DNA of 34,542 bases from Hydrogenimonas sp. (lineage in GTDB: Bacteria; Campylobacterota; Campylobacteria; Campylobacterales; Hydrogenimonadaceae). Shown here one piece after another: positions 1 through 8,961 of the stretch. How positions within the stretch are numbered: the stretch's first letter is position 1; every line of letters starts with the position of its first letter. The notes below the pieces were generated by a model. The model ran no database searches. It saw nothing but the letters and a program-made list of their open reading frames with translations, and had not been told where the DNA came from. The DNA lies in assembly GCA_015490295.1 (NCBI GenBank), contig WFYC01000046.1, positions 1 through 34,542 on the forward strand. Direction: 5' to 3'. A program made the translations under genes and the position numbers.

Positions 1-66
1 CTTCTGAGCAAAAAGAGCCGCACCGCCTGCAAAAATCAGAAGTATTGTCCCATATATTTTTCTCAT
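1..66 (-). CDS. Start of a secreted or envelope protein (partial)
   Basis: Only the first 22 codons are inside the window; the rest lies beyond base 1. The ATG at 66-64 shares one base with the TAA stop of the PilZ gene upstream (TAATG), so the two are probably translationally coupled. The visible residues begin MRKIYGTILLIFAGGAALFA, a textbook Sec signal peptide: basic start, hydrophobic core, and an A-x-A-like end before Gln-Lys. The mature protein is not visible, so no function can be given. Its place at the end of a run containing exbB and exbD would fit a periplasmic or outer-membrane partner, which is inference only. Confidence 0.7.
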   Translation of the reverse strand, partial: MRKIYGTILLIFAGGAALFAQK

Positions 67-1208
67 TATGTCTCCCCTCTGCGTTTTTTTCCGGCGATGC
101 TTTTTATCTCTTTCAACAAAGCGAGCTCGCGCCTCGCGACAAAAGCTGAAAGTATCTCCTCTTTTTTCGGGTTTGCATGTAAAAAAATATGGTACCTTCG
201 CTGAGAGCTGCCGAGTGTCGAAATGTACTGCAAAGTTCCTCTCATAACGATATTTCTTACACTCCCGTCCTCCTGCGGCACAGGAAGTGTGACTTCAACC
301 TGCTCATATAGCGGCAAGCCGTAGCCTACATCTGTCTGCAGGCAGACGCCCTTGCCGGAGAGATTGATAACATCGACGTTAAACTGCCTCCCGAGAGCTG
401 TTATTCTCGCCTTCAAAGGAGTGCCGAGAGCCACCCGCACACGTTTTCTTCTCTGCGCTATGCTGTCAATCCATGCGGGACTCCGAACCTCGATCACGGC
501 CATCTTTTTGTCATAGGCGATCCGCTCTATCTTCATCTCTATCGCGAACGGTTCCATTCTCCTGTCGAAACATACGACTCTCCCTTCACGCTCGGCGAGC
601 AAACCCTTTTCATACGGCATTTGCAGCACCACCGAACCTTTAGCGCTGCGTCTTGCTATCGCATCGTACACAACCGGGATACCCTTGTACACGTTGAGCA
701 GCCTTACACTCTTTCCATCCGCCAGCCACTTTTCCAACTCATCCTGTTTCAATGCGACTTTCGTCGCGAAATCGCGCTCCGTATCCACCTGAAGAAGAGC
801 CTTCATATACTCCAAAACATCGTCGAAATAGGCAGACAGCAACTTGATGTAGCTGAAAAGCTCCCTATCGTCCGAATAGTCGCTCACAAGCCTCAAAATA
901 AAAGACGACAGCAGCTTCTGGAGCAGAAGCAGCGGTGCGATTCCCCGGTTTTTTATCTGTAGAAATCTCTCCGTCACACTCTTTCTGGCCGGGGTTTTGA
1001 AGTCGAAAAGAGAGCCGTAGAACTCCTCGATATTCTCTTTAAGGAACCGCTCTCTTATCCTCGAAGAGCCGATCTCTTTTCTTATCTCCTCTATGAAGTG
1101 GGCCGTAAACACCTCTTTGTAACTCTCGATGAACGGCCGAAGAGGCTCCAGACCCTCCTGCTCTTTGAGCACTGTTTCGTAAGCGTCGCTATCTTTCGGT
1201 AAAATCAT
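66..1208 (-). CDS. PilZ-domain protein with helical N-terminal region
   Basis: A 380-residue cytoplasmic protein with no signal peptide. The C-terminal part carries a PilZ domain, the usual cyclic-di-GMP receptor: an arginine cluster (QRRKRVRV) followed about 30 residues later by the NLSGKG motif, matching the RxxxR and (D/N)xSxxG binding motifs. The first ~160 residues are predicted to be mostly helical and may be a sensor or partner-binding module of unknown family. A longer reading to 1271 is possible, but the ATG at 1208 follows the exbD stop by seven bases and has GGCGAAG before it, so I chose it. It is last but one in the pyrC-exbD run. A c-di-GMP-dependent role in surface behaviour or motility is likely for the family; the target is unknown. 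Confidence 0.8.
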   Translation of the reverse strand: MILPKDSDAYETVLKEQEGLEPLRPFIESYKEVFTAHFIEEIRKEIGSSRIRERFLKENIEEFYGSLFDFKTPARKSVTERFLQIKNRGIAPLLLLQKLLSSFILRLVSDYSDDRELFSYIKLLSAYFDDVLEYMKALLQVDTERDFATKVALKQDELEKWLADGKSVRLLNVYKGIPVVYDAIARRSAKGSVVLQMPYEKGLLAEREGRVVCFDRRMEPFAIEMKIERIAYDKKMAVIEVRSPAWIDSIAQRRKRVRVALGTPLKARITALGRQFNVDVINLSGKGVCLQTDVGYGLPLYEQVEVTLPVPQEDGSVRNIVMRGTLQYISTLGSSQRRYHIFLHANPKKEEILSAFVARRELALLKEIKSIAGKKRRGET

Positions 1209-1215
1209 CTTCGCC

Positions 1216-1593
1216 TCACTGTTTCGTTTCGATACTGATCTTTTTGAATCCATCCGATTTGAGCATATCAATAACCATCACGAAACTCTGAAACCTGCTT
1301 TTAGCATCGCTTTTGATCAGTATGGCATCCTCTTTCGGATTCAGCTTCGACAGAATCCGTTTCAACTCACCCTTTTTTACCTTTTTATCCTCGAAATAGA
1401 TCTCTCCGTCGCTTTTGATGACTATACTCTTCATCTTCTGCGTCGGCGCCTTTTTGCTCGAAGCTTCGGGAAGGTCTACGGGAATCGTACCTTTCGCCAC
1501 GAACGAAGCGGTAGTGAGCACGACGACCAGAAGTACCAGCATGATGTCGATAAAGGGCAGAACATTTATCTGGTCGAACTTTTTGACTCTCAC
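1216..1593 (-). CDS. exbD: ExbD/TolR-family energy-transduction protein
   Basis: A 125-residue inner-membrane protein with one N-terminal transmembrane segment (about residues 12-32) and a periplasmic domain. The segment starts NVLPFIDIMLVLL; Asp16 is the proton-pathway aspartate conserved in ExbD and TolR. With ExbB it forms the proton-driven motor that powers TonB-like proteins or relatives. The GTG start overlaps the exbB stop by four bases (GTGA). No tonB or outer-membrane receptor gene is visible here, so the driven partner is unknown; the secreted protein running off the window edge is one candidate. TolR is an alternative name, but no pal or tolB is adjacent. Confidence 0.85.
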   Translation of the reverse strand: MRVKKFDQINVLPFIDIMLVLLVVVLTTASFVAKGTIPVDLPEASSKKAPTQKMKSIVIKSDGEIYFEDKKVKKGELKRILSKLNPKEDAILIKSDAKSRFQSFVMVIDMLKSDGFKKISIETKQ

Positions 1594-2036
1594 TCTTTTT
1601 CACTCTCTTTACGTTTCTGCAGAATCTCCCACTTCGCCGTCAGAATCTCGGCACGCCTGATCAGAAGATTGTAAAACCAGATCGCCGGAATCGCCACCAA
1701 TATCCCGCCCGCTGTGGTCTTCAGCGCCAGAGCCAGCCCGACCATTATCTCTTTCGTCTCCACAAGGCCGCTCTGGCCGATCGTAACGAATGTCACCATT
1801 ATCCCCACTACCGTTCCAAGCAGACCGATAAACGGGGCGTTGGAGCCGATGGAAGCGAGCATGGTGAGATTTTCACCCAATGCGATCTCCAACTCCTCTT
1901 TATGAGAAAAGCTATTCAAATCTACATTCCTGTAGAAAAAATATCGCTCCAGTACAAGCCACAGCGCTATTACACTGAGCAGCCCCAGCGACCCTATAAA
2001 AATGTAGTCTACACTGTTAATAACCCAGTCGTTCAA
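1590..2036 (-). CDS. exbB: ExbB/TolQ-family proton channel (short form)
   Basis: A 148-residue membrane protein with three hydrophobic segments, around residues 8-30, 62-86 and 100-128. The conserved block APFIGLLGTVVGIM and the following segment are typical of MotA/TolQ/ExbB proteins. It lacks the long N-terminal extension of E. coli ExbB, as do other epsilonproteobacterial ExbBs. The start is TTG at 2036: AGGAG lies about five bases upstream, and the codon overlaps the kinase stop (TTGA). With the next gene it makes the ExbBD motor. Being translated directly after a histidine kinase suggests co-expression with that signalling pair. Confidence 0.87.
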   Translation of the reverse strand: MNDWVINSVDYIFIGSLGLLSVIALWLVLERYFFYRNVDLNSFSHKEELEIALGENLTMLASIGSNAPFIGLLGTVVGIMVTFVTIGQSGLVETKEIMVGLALALKTTAGGILVAIPAIWFYNLLIRRAEILTAKWEILQKRKESEKE

Positions 2037-2881
2037 TCTCTCTCTCCTACAGATGCGAAATTTAGGCGGAAGGTGGTCCCTTCACCCTTTTTCGAATCTA
2101 TTTTTATCTCTATCGCGTGCTCGTCGCAAAAGGTTTTGACGATATGCAGCCCTATGCCGTATCCGGATGCACTAAGATCGCTCTGGTAGTAACGGTCGAA
2201 GATATGAAACAGCGTCGTCTCGTCCATTCCTATTCCCGTGTCTTTAATAACCAGCCATCCGTCTTCATCGTAAATCTCCACGCTTCCGCCGGGCCGGTTG
2301 TACTTTACGGCATTTCCCAAAAGGTTGTCTACAGCCTTCTGGCAGCCGCGCCTGTCGGCGACGATACCCCTTTTCAGAGGTCTATATTGTATCGAAATTC
2401 CCTCGGCCATCTCTTCCATTTTGGCGATGCTCTGCTCTATCACCTCGCCCAGATCGAAACTCTCACGCTCTACACCGCCGATCTCCTTTTTGATGAAGTA
2501 GTCGAGATCTTCGTAGAGTTCGCTCAGATTTTCACCCGCCTTTTCGATCCTTTGAAGTCTGGTGAGTTTTTTCGGGTCGCTCTCGGAGCGTTTGAGCATC
2601 GATACGTTCGCGAATATCGTCGAGAGAGGGATATTGAGTTCATGCAGCGTATCTTTAAGAAGCCTCTCCAACAGATCGTTGGTAACGAACAGCGGCTCCA
2701 GCGCAACCTTGGATAGTATATAACCGAAAAGCAGAGAGAGAGGCAAAAGCATCGCCATAACGATGAGAAAATTCCGATCTGAATATCCGAATGTTTCGAA
2801 TATCGTCCACACGAGCCCGGCCATAGCGGCGAACGATACGACATAGAAGATCAGCACCTTCGCAATCTGCTTACGCTTCAA
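2033..2881 (-). CDS. Sensor histidine kinase
   Basis: A 282-residue membrane kinase with two transmembrane segments (about 8-27 and 37-60) separated by only about ten residues, so there is almost no periplasmic sensing domain. The phosphoacceptor box is DTLHELNIP with His80. The catalytic domain shows an N box (DNLLGNAVKYN), a G1 box (KDTGIGM) and a G2 box (GYGIGLHIV). The start is TTG at 2881, inside the end of the response regulator gene; no upstream ATG is in frame and the next internal ATG would cut into the first membrane helix. It surely pairs with the adjacent response regulator. The short loop suggests it senses membrane state or a partner protein, possibly ExbBD. Confidence 0.87.
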   Translation of the reverse strand: MKRKQIAKVLIFYVVSFAAMAGLVWTIFETFGYSDRNFLIVMAMLLPLSLLFGYILSKVALEPLFVTNDLLERLLKDTLHELNIPLSTIFANVSMLKRSESDPKKLTRLQRIEKAGENLSELYEDLDYFIKKEIGGVERESFDLGEVIEQSIAKMEEMAEGISIQYRPLKRGIVADRRGCQKAVDNLLGNAVKYNRPGGSVEIYDEDGWLVIKDTGIGMDETTLFHIFDRYYQSDLSASGYGIGLHIVKTFCDEHAIEIKIDSKKGEGTTFRLNFASVGERD

Positions 2882-3524
2882 AACTGTACCCTACTCCTCT
2901 GATATTAACTATGGAATCCTTGCCGAAAAGCTGCTTTAATTTGTTCACGTAGACCCTAAGAGGCCCCGTTCCGGGAGAGTCGTCGCCGTAGAGCTCCTGC
3001 AGTATCTCTTCGGTGCCGATGACCTCTCCGCGGTTTCTCAAAAATAGTGCAAGCAGTTCGGCAAGTTTCTTGGGAAGCTGGACCGGTTCGTTACCCCTGT
3101 AGAGCACAAGCCTCTCCATATCGAAAAGAAAATCGCCGACCTCAACCTTTTTTGGGTTGTGCAGGCGCCTCAGCTGCGCCTCCATCCTCAGCAGAAGCTC
3201 ATCGAGATCGATCGGCTTTTTCATATAGTCATCCGCACCGCTTCCGAAACCCTCGGCAAGCGCCTCTTTGTCGCGTGCGGAAGTTATATATATGGCTGCA
3301 GTCTCGTCGCCGCTCGCTCGAAGCTGCTTCAGAAGCTCGAAGCCGTTCATATCGGGCACATTCACATCGAGCAGGTAGAGATCGAACTTCTGCCCGTAAG
3401 TCGCCTCTATCGCCTCTTTGGCACCTATGCAGTGGAGCACATCGTACCCTTCATCTTCCAGAAAATCTACCAGCGTCTCCCCGAAAAGTCTGTCATCCTC
3501 CAGAAGAAGAACTCTAGCCCGCAC
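2871..3524 (-). CDS. OmpR/PhoB-family response regulator
   Basis: A 217-residue cytoplasmic transcription factor. Residues 1-118 form a receiver domain with the acidic pair E9/D10, phosphoacceptor Asp53 ([11 protein letters not shown]) and the conserved lysine in KKPIDLD. Residues about 125-217 form a winged-helix DNA-binding domain ending [11 protein letters not shown]...IRGVGYSF, typical of OmpR/PhoB. The start is GTG at 3524, overlapping the end of pyrC by 11 bases, with a GGAGAG-like ribosome site before it. It overlaps the kinase gene by 11 bases. Its targets cannot be read from the window. Confidence 0.88.
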   Translation of the reverse strand: MRARVLLLEDDRLFGETLVDFLEDEGYDVLHCIGAKEAIEATYGQKFDLYLLDVNVPDMNGFELLKQLRASGDETAAIYITSARDKEALAEGFGSGADDYMKKPIDLDELLLRMEAQLRRLHNPKKVEVGDFLFDMERLVLYRGNEPVQLPKKLAELLALFLRNRGEVIGTEEILQELYGDDSPGTGPLRVYVNKLKQLFGKDSIVNIRGVGYSFEA

Positions 3525-4524
3525 TCACCACTCTCCACTCCAGACTCTGGCCTGCGAACATAGGTACAACCGTCGCTTCATATATTTCGGGCACAAGATA
3601 TGGGCTCTTTTCGAGCACTACCTCTTTTTCCGGCGGATTGATGCCGTATATGCTCTTGGCATTGTCGCTGACGAAAGCCTGCAGACTCTCGAGCGCTCCA
3701 TGATTGTCGAAAAGCTGCGCAAGCGCCTGGAGGGCTATGGGTGCGGTAAAGACTCCGGCGGCACACCCGGGAGCCTCTTTCGCCTCTCTCGGATGAGGAG
3801 CCGAATCCGACCCGAACATCACTTTGGAGTCTGCGCTCAAAGCGGCATCGAGCAGAGCCATCCTATCCTCCGGTCTCTTGGCGATAGGTTTGCAGAAAAG
3901 ATGCGGCTGCAGCAGTCCGCCGGCTACATCGTCGAGAGTTATAAAGAGGTGGTGCAGTGTAATCGTCGCATAGAGATTTTCAAACCTCTTCAGCGCCTCT
4001 ACGGCATCCTTTGTCGTTATATGCTCCATAACTATCTTAAGGTCAGGGAAGTTGCGCGCAAGCTTTTCATAGATCGGTATGAACTCCGCCTCCCTGTCCA
4101 TTACGAAACCTCCGGTCTCGCCATGCACGCAAAGCGGAATGCCCAGATCGCTCATCGCGTTTAGAACGGGAGCCAGCTCGAGCAGGTCGAACCCGCTCAC
4201 ACCGCCTTCCGAGTTTGTAGTGATTCCTGCCGGGTAGAGCTTTACGGCCAGAATCTCATCTTTGACCGACTCCAGAAATTCCGGGGTGTAGTCCGATCTG
4301 AAGAAGAGGGTCATGTAGGGCTCGAACCTGCTGCTGCCGGCCGCTTTCAAAACTCTCTCCCTGTAAGAGAGCAGAGCCTCTTTCGTAGTGACGGGGGGCA
4401 CCAGGTTCGGCATCACGAGTGCGCCGCTGAAAGTTTCTGCACTCAATGGAGCGACTATATCGAGCATCGTTTCGTCGCGCAGGTGCAGATGCATATCGAG
4501 TGGATCGTTTATCGAAATTACCAT
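3514..4524 (-). CDS. pyrC: Dihydroorotase (class II type)
   Basis: A 336-residue cytoplasmic amidohydrolase that cyclises N-carbamoyl-aspartate to dihydroorotate in pyrimidine synthesis. The N-terminal metal motif is DMHLHLRD, the carboxylated-lysine region is LAVKLYPAG, further metal histidines lie in CVHGETG and MEHITT, and the C-terminal catalytic aspartate region is FGSDSAPHP. Length and motifs match the E. coli-type PyrC. The ATG at 4524 has AAAAAGG upstream. It is the first gene of the minus-strand run, and the response regulator begins inside its last codons, so a housekeeping pyrimidine gene drives a signalling and energy-transduction set. dedA diverges from it across 89 bases. Confidence 0.95.
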   Translation of the reverse strand: MVISINDPLDMHLHLRDETMLDIVAPLSAETFSGALVMPNLVPPVTTKEALLSYRERVLKAAGSSRFEPYMTLFFRSDYTPEFLESVKDEILAVKLYPAGITTNSEGGVSGFDLLELAPVLNAMSDLGIPLCVHGETGGFVMDREAEFIPIYEKLARNFPDLKIVMEHITTKDAVEALKRFENLYATITLHHLFITLDDVAGGLLQPHLFCKPIAKRPEDRMALLDAALSADSKVMFGSDSAPHPREAKEAPGCAAGVFTAPIALQALAQLFDNHGALESLQAFVSDNAKSIYGINPPEKEVVLEKSPYLVPEIYEATVVPMFAGQSLEWRVVSAG

Positions 4525-4548
4525 TTTTTGACCTTTTTAACTAACCTT

Positions 4549-4573
4549 ATTTCCGGGAAATTATTGTATTATA
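4549..4573 (-). promoter_or_regulatory. Probable pyrC promoter with palindrome at the start site
   Basis: On the minus strand TATAAT lies at 4573-4568, 44 bases before the pyrC ATG; no good -35 box is seen, which is common in this phylum. Just downstream, where transcription should begin, is the perfect 13-base palindrome ATTTCCGGGAAAT (4549-4561). It could be an operator or a short leader hairpin; which one is not decidable from sequence. Confidence 0.5.
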
Positions 4574-4613
4574 TCGTTTACTTTTATCAAGCCACCTTAC
4601 CCAAGGCAAAACT

Positions 4614-5252
4614 ATGCACGAAATAATCGACTGGATTGTAGAGAGTGTCGGAGCGATGGGCTATACCGGCATATTTATAATGATGTTCCTGGAGAGCTCC
4701 TTTTTTCCGTTTCCGAGCGAAGTGGCGATGATACCGGCGGGATATCTGGCGAGCAAAGGCGAGATGAGCCTGACGGCCGCATTTTTTGCCGGAGCCGGCG
4801 GCTCTTTGGCCGGCGCACTCTTCAACTATGTACTCGGACACAGGCTCGGGCGGGCATTTTTGATCAAATATGGAAAATATGTATTTCTAAAACCGGAAAC
4901 GGTAGACAAAACCGAGGCCTTCTTCGCCAAATACGGACCGGCAAGCACCTTCTGGGGCCGCCTGCTTCCAGGAATAAGGCAGTATATCTCCCTGCCTGCC
5001 GGCATAGGCAGAATGCCGCTTCTAGCTTTCAGTATATACACTTTTTTGGGTGCGGGTCTTTGGTGTGCAGTACTGCTCTGTATGGGGTATATCTTCGGTG
5101 AACATGAAGAGCGGATCAATGAGGTTCTGCACTATCTCATCGGTGCGATTATAATAGTGGTCATCGGAGTTTTCTACTACTACAGAAAGAAGAACAAAAG
5201 GATCGAAGAGGAGTTCATAGAGGAGCTGGAGAGCCAAAAGCGGGAGAAGTAA
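4614..5252 (+). CDS. DedA-family membrane protein
   Basis: A 212-residue polytopic inner-membrane protein. It has the family block FLESSFFPFPSEV near residue 25 and the second signature WGRLLPGIRQYISLPAG near residue 120, with arginines conserved in DedA proteins. Several members flip undecaprenyl phosphate or phosphatidylethanolamine across the membrane and support envelope homeostasis; which lipid this one handles is unknown. The C-terminal tail is strongly charged (KKNKRIEEEF). The ATG at 4614 follows AAGGCAAAACT, a modest ribosome site. It diverges from pyrC, converges on the first PII gene, and appears to be monocistronic. Confidence 0.88.
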   Translation: MHEIIDWIVESVGAMGYTGIFIMMFLESSFFPFPSEVAMIPAGYLASKGEMSLTAAFFAGAGGSLAGALFNYVLGHRLGRAFLIKYGKYVFLKPETVDKTEAFFAKYGPASTFWGRLLPGIRQYISLPAGIGRMPLLAFSIYTFLGAGLWCAVLLCMGYIFGEHEERINEVLHYLIGAIIIVVIGVFYYYRKKNKRIEEEFIEELESQKREK

Positions 5253-5263
5253 ACCCTTCTCCC
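5242..5263. terminator. Probable bidirectional terminator between dedA and PII gene
   Basis: GGGAGAAG (5242-5249) and CTTCTCCC (5256-5263) form a perfect 8-bp stem with a 6-base loop, and the dedA stop codon sits in the loop. It is followed by CTCTTCTGTT on the plus strand and by GCTTTT on the minus strand. It lies between convergent genes, which fits a shared terminator. A second hairpin, GAGGCG/CGCCTC (5277-5294), overlaps the end of the PII gene. Confidence 0.55.
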
Positions 5264-5282
5264 CTCTTCTGTTCCCGAGGCG

Positions 5283-5651
<369 letters not shown>

Positions 5652-6830
5652 TTAAAATGCACGTTTGAATTCCGGGTAGGCCTCCACGCCGCATTCGCTG
5701 ACGTCGATTCCCTCCATCTGTTCATCGTCGCTCGCCCTGAAACGGGCTATCCTGTCTATAGCAAACAGCGTTATGTATGATACCACAAACGCGAACACTC
5801 CGACTACCGCAACACCCTTAAGCTGTGCACCGAAAGAGACATCTTCGGCAAATATTCCGACTGCAAGAGTTCCCCATATGCCGTTTACAAGGTGCACAGA
5901 GAGCGCTCCGACCGGATCGTCGAGCCTGAAACGGTCGAACATCGGTACGGCAAAAACCACCAGTGCGCCGCCTATTACGCCTATAAGTATGGGTGTATAT
6001 ATATCGAACAGATCCGCTCCCGCCGTAATCGCCACCAGACCGCCCAGAGCGCCGTTGAGGATCATCGTTATATCGAACTTTTTATACTGGATATAGACAA
6101 TAACCGCAGCCGCTATCGCACCCGCAAGCCCCGCGGTGTTTGTATTCATTATCGTGAGTGCGACAAGATCGGCGTTCTCTTTGGATGCTATCGATCCGAC
6201 GGATCCGCCGTTGAAGCCGAACCACCCTATCCACAGTATCATCGCTCCAAGCGTGACGAGCGGAATGTTGGAGGCGGGAATTACCTTCACCTTTCCAACC
6301 ACATATCGCCCCTTGCGCGGACCTATTACCAAAATCGCGGCCAGTAGAGCCCACGCCCCGGTGGAGTGGATGACAGTCGAGCCGGCCAGATCGTGCATGG
6401 CACTTATATCCAGGAATGTACCTTCGAGCATGTTGGCGCCCCAAGTCCAGTTGACGACAAGCGGGTAGATAACAGCCGCCATCAATACGGTAAAGATCAT
6501 AAGAGGAATTATTCGCGTCCTCTCGCTCACACCTCCGCTCATTATATTGACCGTCTTTCCGACAAACGCCATCTGAAACAAGAACGCGGCCCACTTACTG
6601 ACACTGTCGTTCTCCCATGTACCAAAAGCGAGCTGGTACCCTACAAGCAGAAAAGCCATGGATGCTACGGCGTATATCATCGTATTGACCGTCAAAACGG
6701 CACTCACATTCTTTGTACGCACGATACCAGCTTCCAGCATTGCAAAACCCGGGACCATAAAAATGATCAGGGTCATCGCAAAGAGCAGGAAAAGGGTATC
6801 TACGATATAGGAAAAATCTCCCACGGGCAT
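5652..6830 (-). CDS. amt: Ammonium transporter, first copy (MLEAG subfamily)
   Basis: A 392-residue Amt/MEP/Rh channel with about eleven membrane segments. The twin pore histidines are visible in HDLAGSTVIHSTGAW and SVHLVNGIWG. The first helix reads PGFAMLEAGIVRTKN, unlike the GLALFYGG form of the other copy, and there is no cleavable signal peptide. A reading from 6884 would add 18 residues, but the ATG at 6830 is preceded by AAGGAGTCGTT, so it is preferred. It is followed by its PII partner. A strong promoter lies at 6920-6947, giving a leader of about 80 bases with a hairpin. Confidence 0.92.
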   Translation of the reverse strand: MPVGDFSYIVDTLFLLFAMTLIIFMVPGFAMLEAGIVRTKNVSAVLTVNTMIYAVASMAFLLVGYQLAFGTWENDSVSKWAAFLFQMAFVGKTVNIMSGGVSERTRIIPLMIFTVLMAAVIYPLVVNWTWGANMLEGTFLDISAMHDLAGSTVIHSTGAWALLAAILVIGPRKGRYVVGKVKVIPASNIPLVTLGAMILWIGWFGFNGGSVGSIASKENADLVALTIMNTNTAGLAGAIAAAVIVYIQYKKFDITMILNGALGGLVAITAGADLFDIYTPILIGVIGGALVVFAVPMFDRFRLDDPVGALSVHLVNGIWGTLAVGIFAEDVSFGAQLKGVAVVGVFAFVVSYITLFAIDRIARFRASDDEQMEGIDVSECGVEAYPEFKRAF

Positions 6831-6881
6831 AACGACTCCTTTTACAGAAACTATCCGAGTACGATTAACGTAAACGGTATT

Positions 6882-6902
6882 CACTGCACGCTGCGAGCAG
6901 TG
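6882..6902 (-). promoter_or_regulatory. Hairpin in the amt copy 1 leader
   Basis: CACTGC (6882-6887) and GCAGTG (6897-6902) form a 6-bp stem with a 9-base loop inside the predicted 5' leader, shortly after the expected transcription start near 6913. It could affect mRNA stability or bind a regulator. No known riboswitch is recognised. Confidence 0.35.
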
Positions 6903-6919
6903 TCACTATTTAAAAGGTC

Positions 6920-6947
6920 ATTATAAAACGAGGGCCAAAGATTTCAA
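6920..6947 (-). promoter_or_regulatory. Sigma-70-type promoter for amt copy 1 and glnK
   Basis: On the minus strand TTGAAA (6947-6942) and TATAAT (6925-6920) are separated by 16 bases, close to consensus at both boxes. This suggests a housekeeping promoter rather than the sigma-54 promoter usual for amt genes; no TGGCAC-N5-TTGCA site was found here. Confidence 0.65.
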
Positions 6948-7031
6948 ACAGATTGATTGCTTAAGTTTTGTACAATTTTTTGTCTACTGAAGAGGTTTGA
7001 AGGATTTTGTATGTTTAAAATTTAATCAACA

Positions 7032-7059
7032 CCCCCGCCTGCAAGCTAAAGGACAGGGG
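7032..7059 (-). terminator. Weak terminator-like hairpin after PII copy 2
   Basis: In the intergenic stretch 6948-7075, CCCCGCCTG pairs imperfectly with CAGGGG (core CCTG 7038-7041 with CAGG 7054-7057, one bulge). On the minus strand it is followed by a T- and A-rich run. It would end the second amt-PII transcript. Nothing else is seen in this stretch. Confidence 0.35.
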
Positions 7060-7075
7060 ATGAGGCGACCAGCTC

Positions 7076-7426
<351 letters not shown>

Positions 7427-7487
7427 CTAAAGATTATACGATATATACCGCCGGCACAGAGCCGGCATACTTTTGCCTCTATCCCGA

Positions 7488-8741
7488 TTAGAGATTGAGT
7501 GCACGCTCACCGTGAACAGATTCGTCAAGACCCATAGTCTCTGTCTCTTCATCGACACGTCCGCCGCCTGTAACTGCAGCCGCTATGAAGTAGACTATCG
7601 CTGTGACGATACCGCTGTAGACGATGGTGAGGCCTACTGCCATCAGCTGGCTTACAAGCTGGCTTCCGAGGCTGTAATCTTCAGGCATCGCATAGTCTGC
7701 GATAAACAGAGCGGTCGCTATAGAGCCCCAGATACCCACAAGACCGTGTACCCAGAATGCATCCAGAGAGTCGTCGACTTTGAACATCTTCTTGATTTTT
7801 GAAACAGCCAGGAATCCGAGGAATCCGCCGACAAGACCGATGATGATGGCTCCGCCGACACCTGCTGTACCCGAAGCGGGTGTAATCGCTACAAGACCCG
7901 CGACGGCACCGGAAGCGCCTCCAACCAATGTAGGCTTCTTGAAGATCAGCCACTCACCGAGGACCCAGCCTATAACACCGAGCGATGCCGCTACGTTAGT
8001 AACGAGGAATGCTGAAGCGGCGGTTCCGTCCGCAGCAACTTCCGAACCGGCGTTGAAACCGAACCATCCGAACCAAAGAAGCATCGCACCCAGAACGACG
8101 AGAATCGGAGAGAACGGTTTTATAGCCGCTTTTTCATAATCTTTTCTGCGTCCGAGAATCATAGCTACTACAAATCCGGCCACACCGGCGTTGATATGCA
8201 CGACCGTACCGCCCGCGAAGTCGATCTCTCCGAAGTTCAGGGTCTCTCCGCCGCCCCATGCCCAGTGCGTAATGGGAGCGTAAACAGCTACGACCCAAAG
8301 AGCCGCAAAGACAACGAATGTAGAAAACTTTACCCTCTCTATCATCGAACCGCTGGCGATCGCAACTGTGATCGCCGCGAAGGTTCCCTGGAAAGCGACA
8401 AAAAGCAGTTCCGGAATCGATCCACTGATGGTGTCGGAGCTGATGCCGGAAAGCATCACTTTGCCCGTACCTATAAGGTCACCGTCGCCGAATGCGATGG
8501 AGTAGCCTATAATAACCCATACCAGTGTCCCCACGGCGTAGGCCGCAAGGCTCATACCCATCGTATTGAGTATATTTTTGCTGCGTGTAAGACCGCCGTA
8601 AAAGAGCGCAAGGCCCGCAGGTGTCATCAGCATCACAAATGCGGTCGCGACAAGCATCCAAGCCGTATCACCGCTGTTTAGCGTATCTTCAGCGAAAGCC
8701 ATCGCCGGAAGCAAAGAGAGTGCGAGTAGCCACTTCTTCAT
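7488..8741 (-). CDS. amtB: Ammonium transporter, second copy (signal-peptide form)
   Basis: A 417-residue Amt channel that begins with a cleavable signal peptide (MKKWLLALSLLPAMAFA), as in E. coli AmtB. The first helix reads PAGLALFYGGLTRSKN, and the twin histidines lie in GGTVVHINAG and FWVHGLVGIWG. A start at 8768 is possible, but the ATG at 8741 follows AAAGGAGATCTT and exposes a normal signal peptide. It belongs to the AmtB-type subfamily, clearly different from the first copy. It heads the second amt-PII cassette. Confidence 0.93.
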   Translation of the reverse strand: MKKWLLALSLLPAMAFAEDTLNSGDTAWMLVATAFVMLMTPAGLALFYGGLTRSKNILNTMGMSLAAYAVGTLVWVIIGYSIAFGDGDLIGTGKVMLSGISSDTISGSIPELLFVAFQGTFAAITVAIASGSMIERVKFSTFVVFAALWVVAVYAPITHWAWGGGETLNFGEIDFAGGTVVHINAGVAGFVVAMILGRRKDYEKAAIKPFSPILVVLGAMLLWFGWFGFNAGSEVAADGTAASAFLVTNVAASLGVIGWVLGEWLIFKKPTLVGGASGAVAGLVAITPASGTAGVGGAIIIGLVGGFLGFLAVSKIKKMFKVDDSLDAFWVHGLVGIWGSIATALFIADYAMPEDYSLGSQLVSQLMAVGLTIVYSGIVTAIVYFIAAAVTGGGRVDEETETMGLDESVHGERALNL

Positions 8742-8779
8742 AAGATCTCCTTTGGTAAATTTATACACAAAGTATACAA

Positions 8780-8785
8780 ATTATA
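8780..8785 (-). promoter_or_regulatory. Possible -10 box of amtB copy 2
   Basis: TATAAT on the minus strand 39 bases before the ATG, with no convincing -35. The neighbouring sequence holds TATAC/GTATA repeats (8762-8776) that could be an operator. Confidence 0.35.
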
Positions 8786-8919
8786 TGCAACTGAAGATAG
8801 ATGCTTTCTGCTTAAAAAATAGGCATGAGGAACTTTTCCAAATAGAGTGAGTAATAGCCGTTTCCATAAATCATACATATATATAAAGAGCGTTACGCTA
8901 CGAAAATTAAGGTACTTTG

Positions 8920-8934
8920 AGATAGAATCTATCT
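8920..8934 (+). promoter_or_regulatory. gyrA promoter region with 15-base palindrome
   Basis: AGATAGA-A-TCTATCT is a perfect 7-bp inverted repeat 27 bases before the gyrA start, and it contains TAGAAT (8923-8928), a good -10 box. A palindrome over the -10 could bind a repressor, or could reflect supercoiling-sensitive melting as known for gyrase promoters. No strong -35 is seen. Confidence 0.4.
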
Positions 8935-8961
8935 TAAAATTTTCAAAGCAAAAGGTTTTGA

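Noticed and set aside
6820-6990. Sigma-54 promoter for the amt genes
   Set aside because: No GG/GC pair with correct spacing was found upstream of either amt gene; sigma-70-like boxes fit better.
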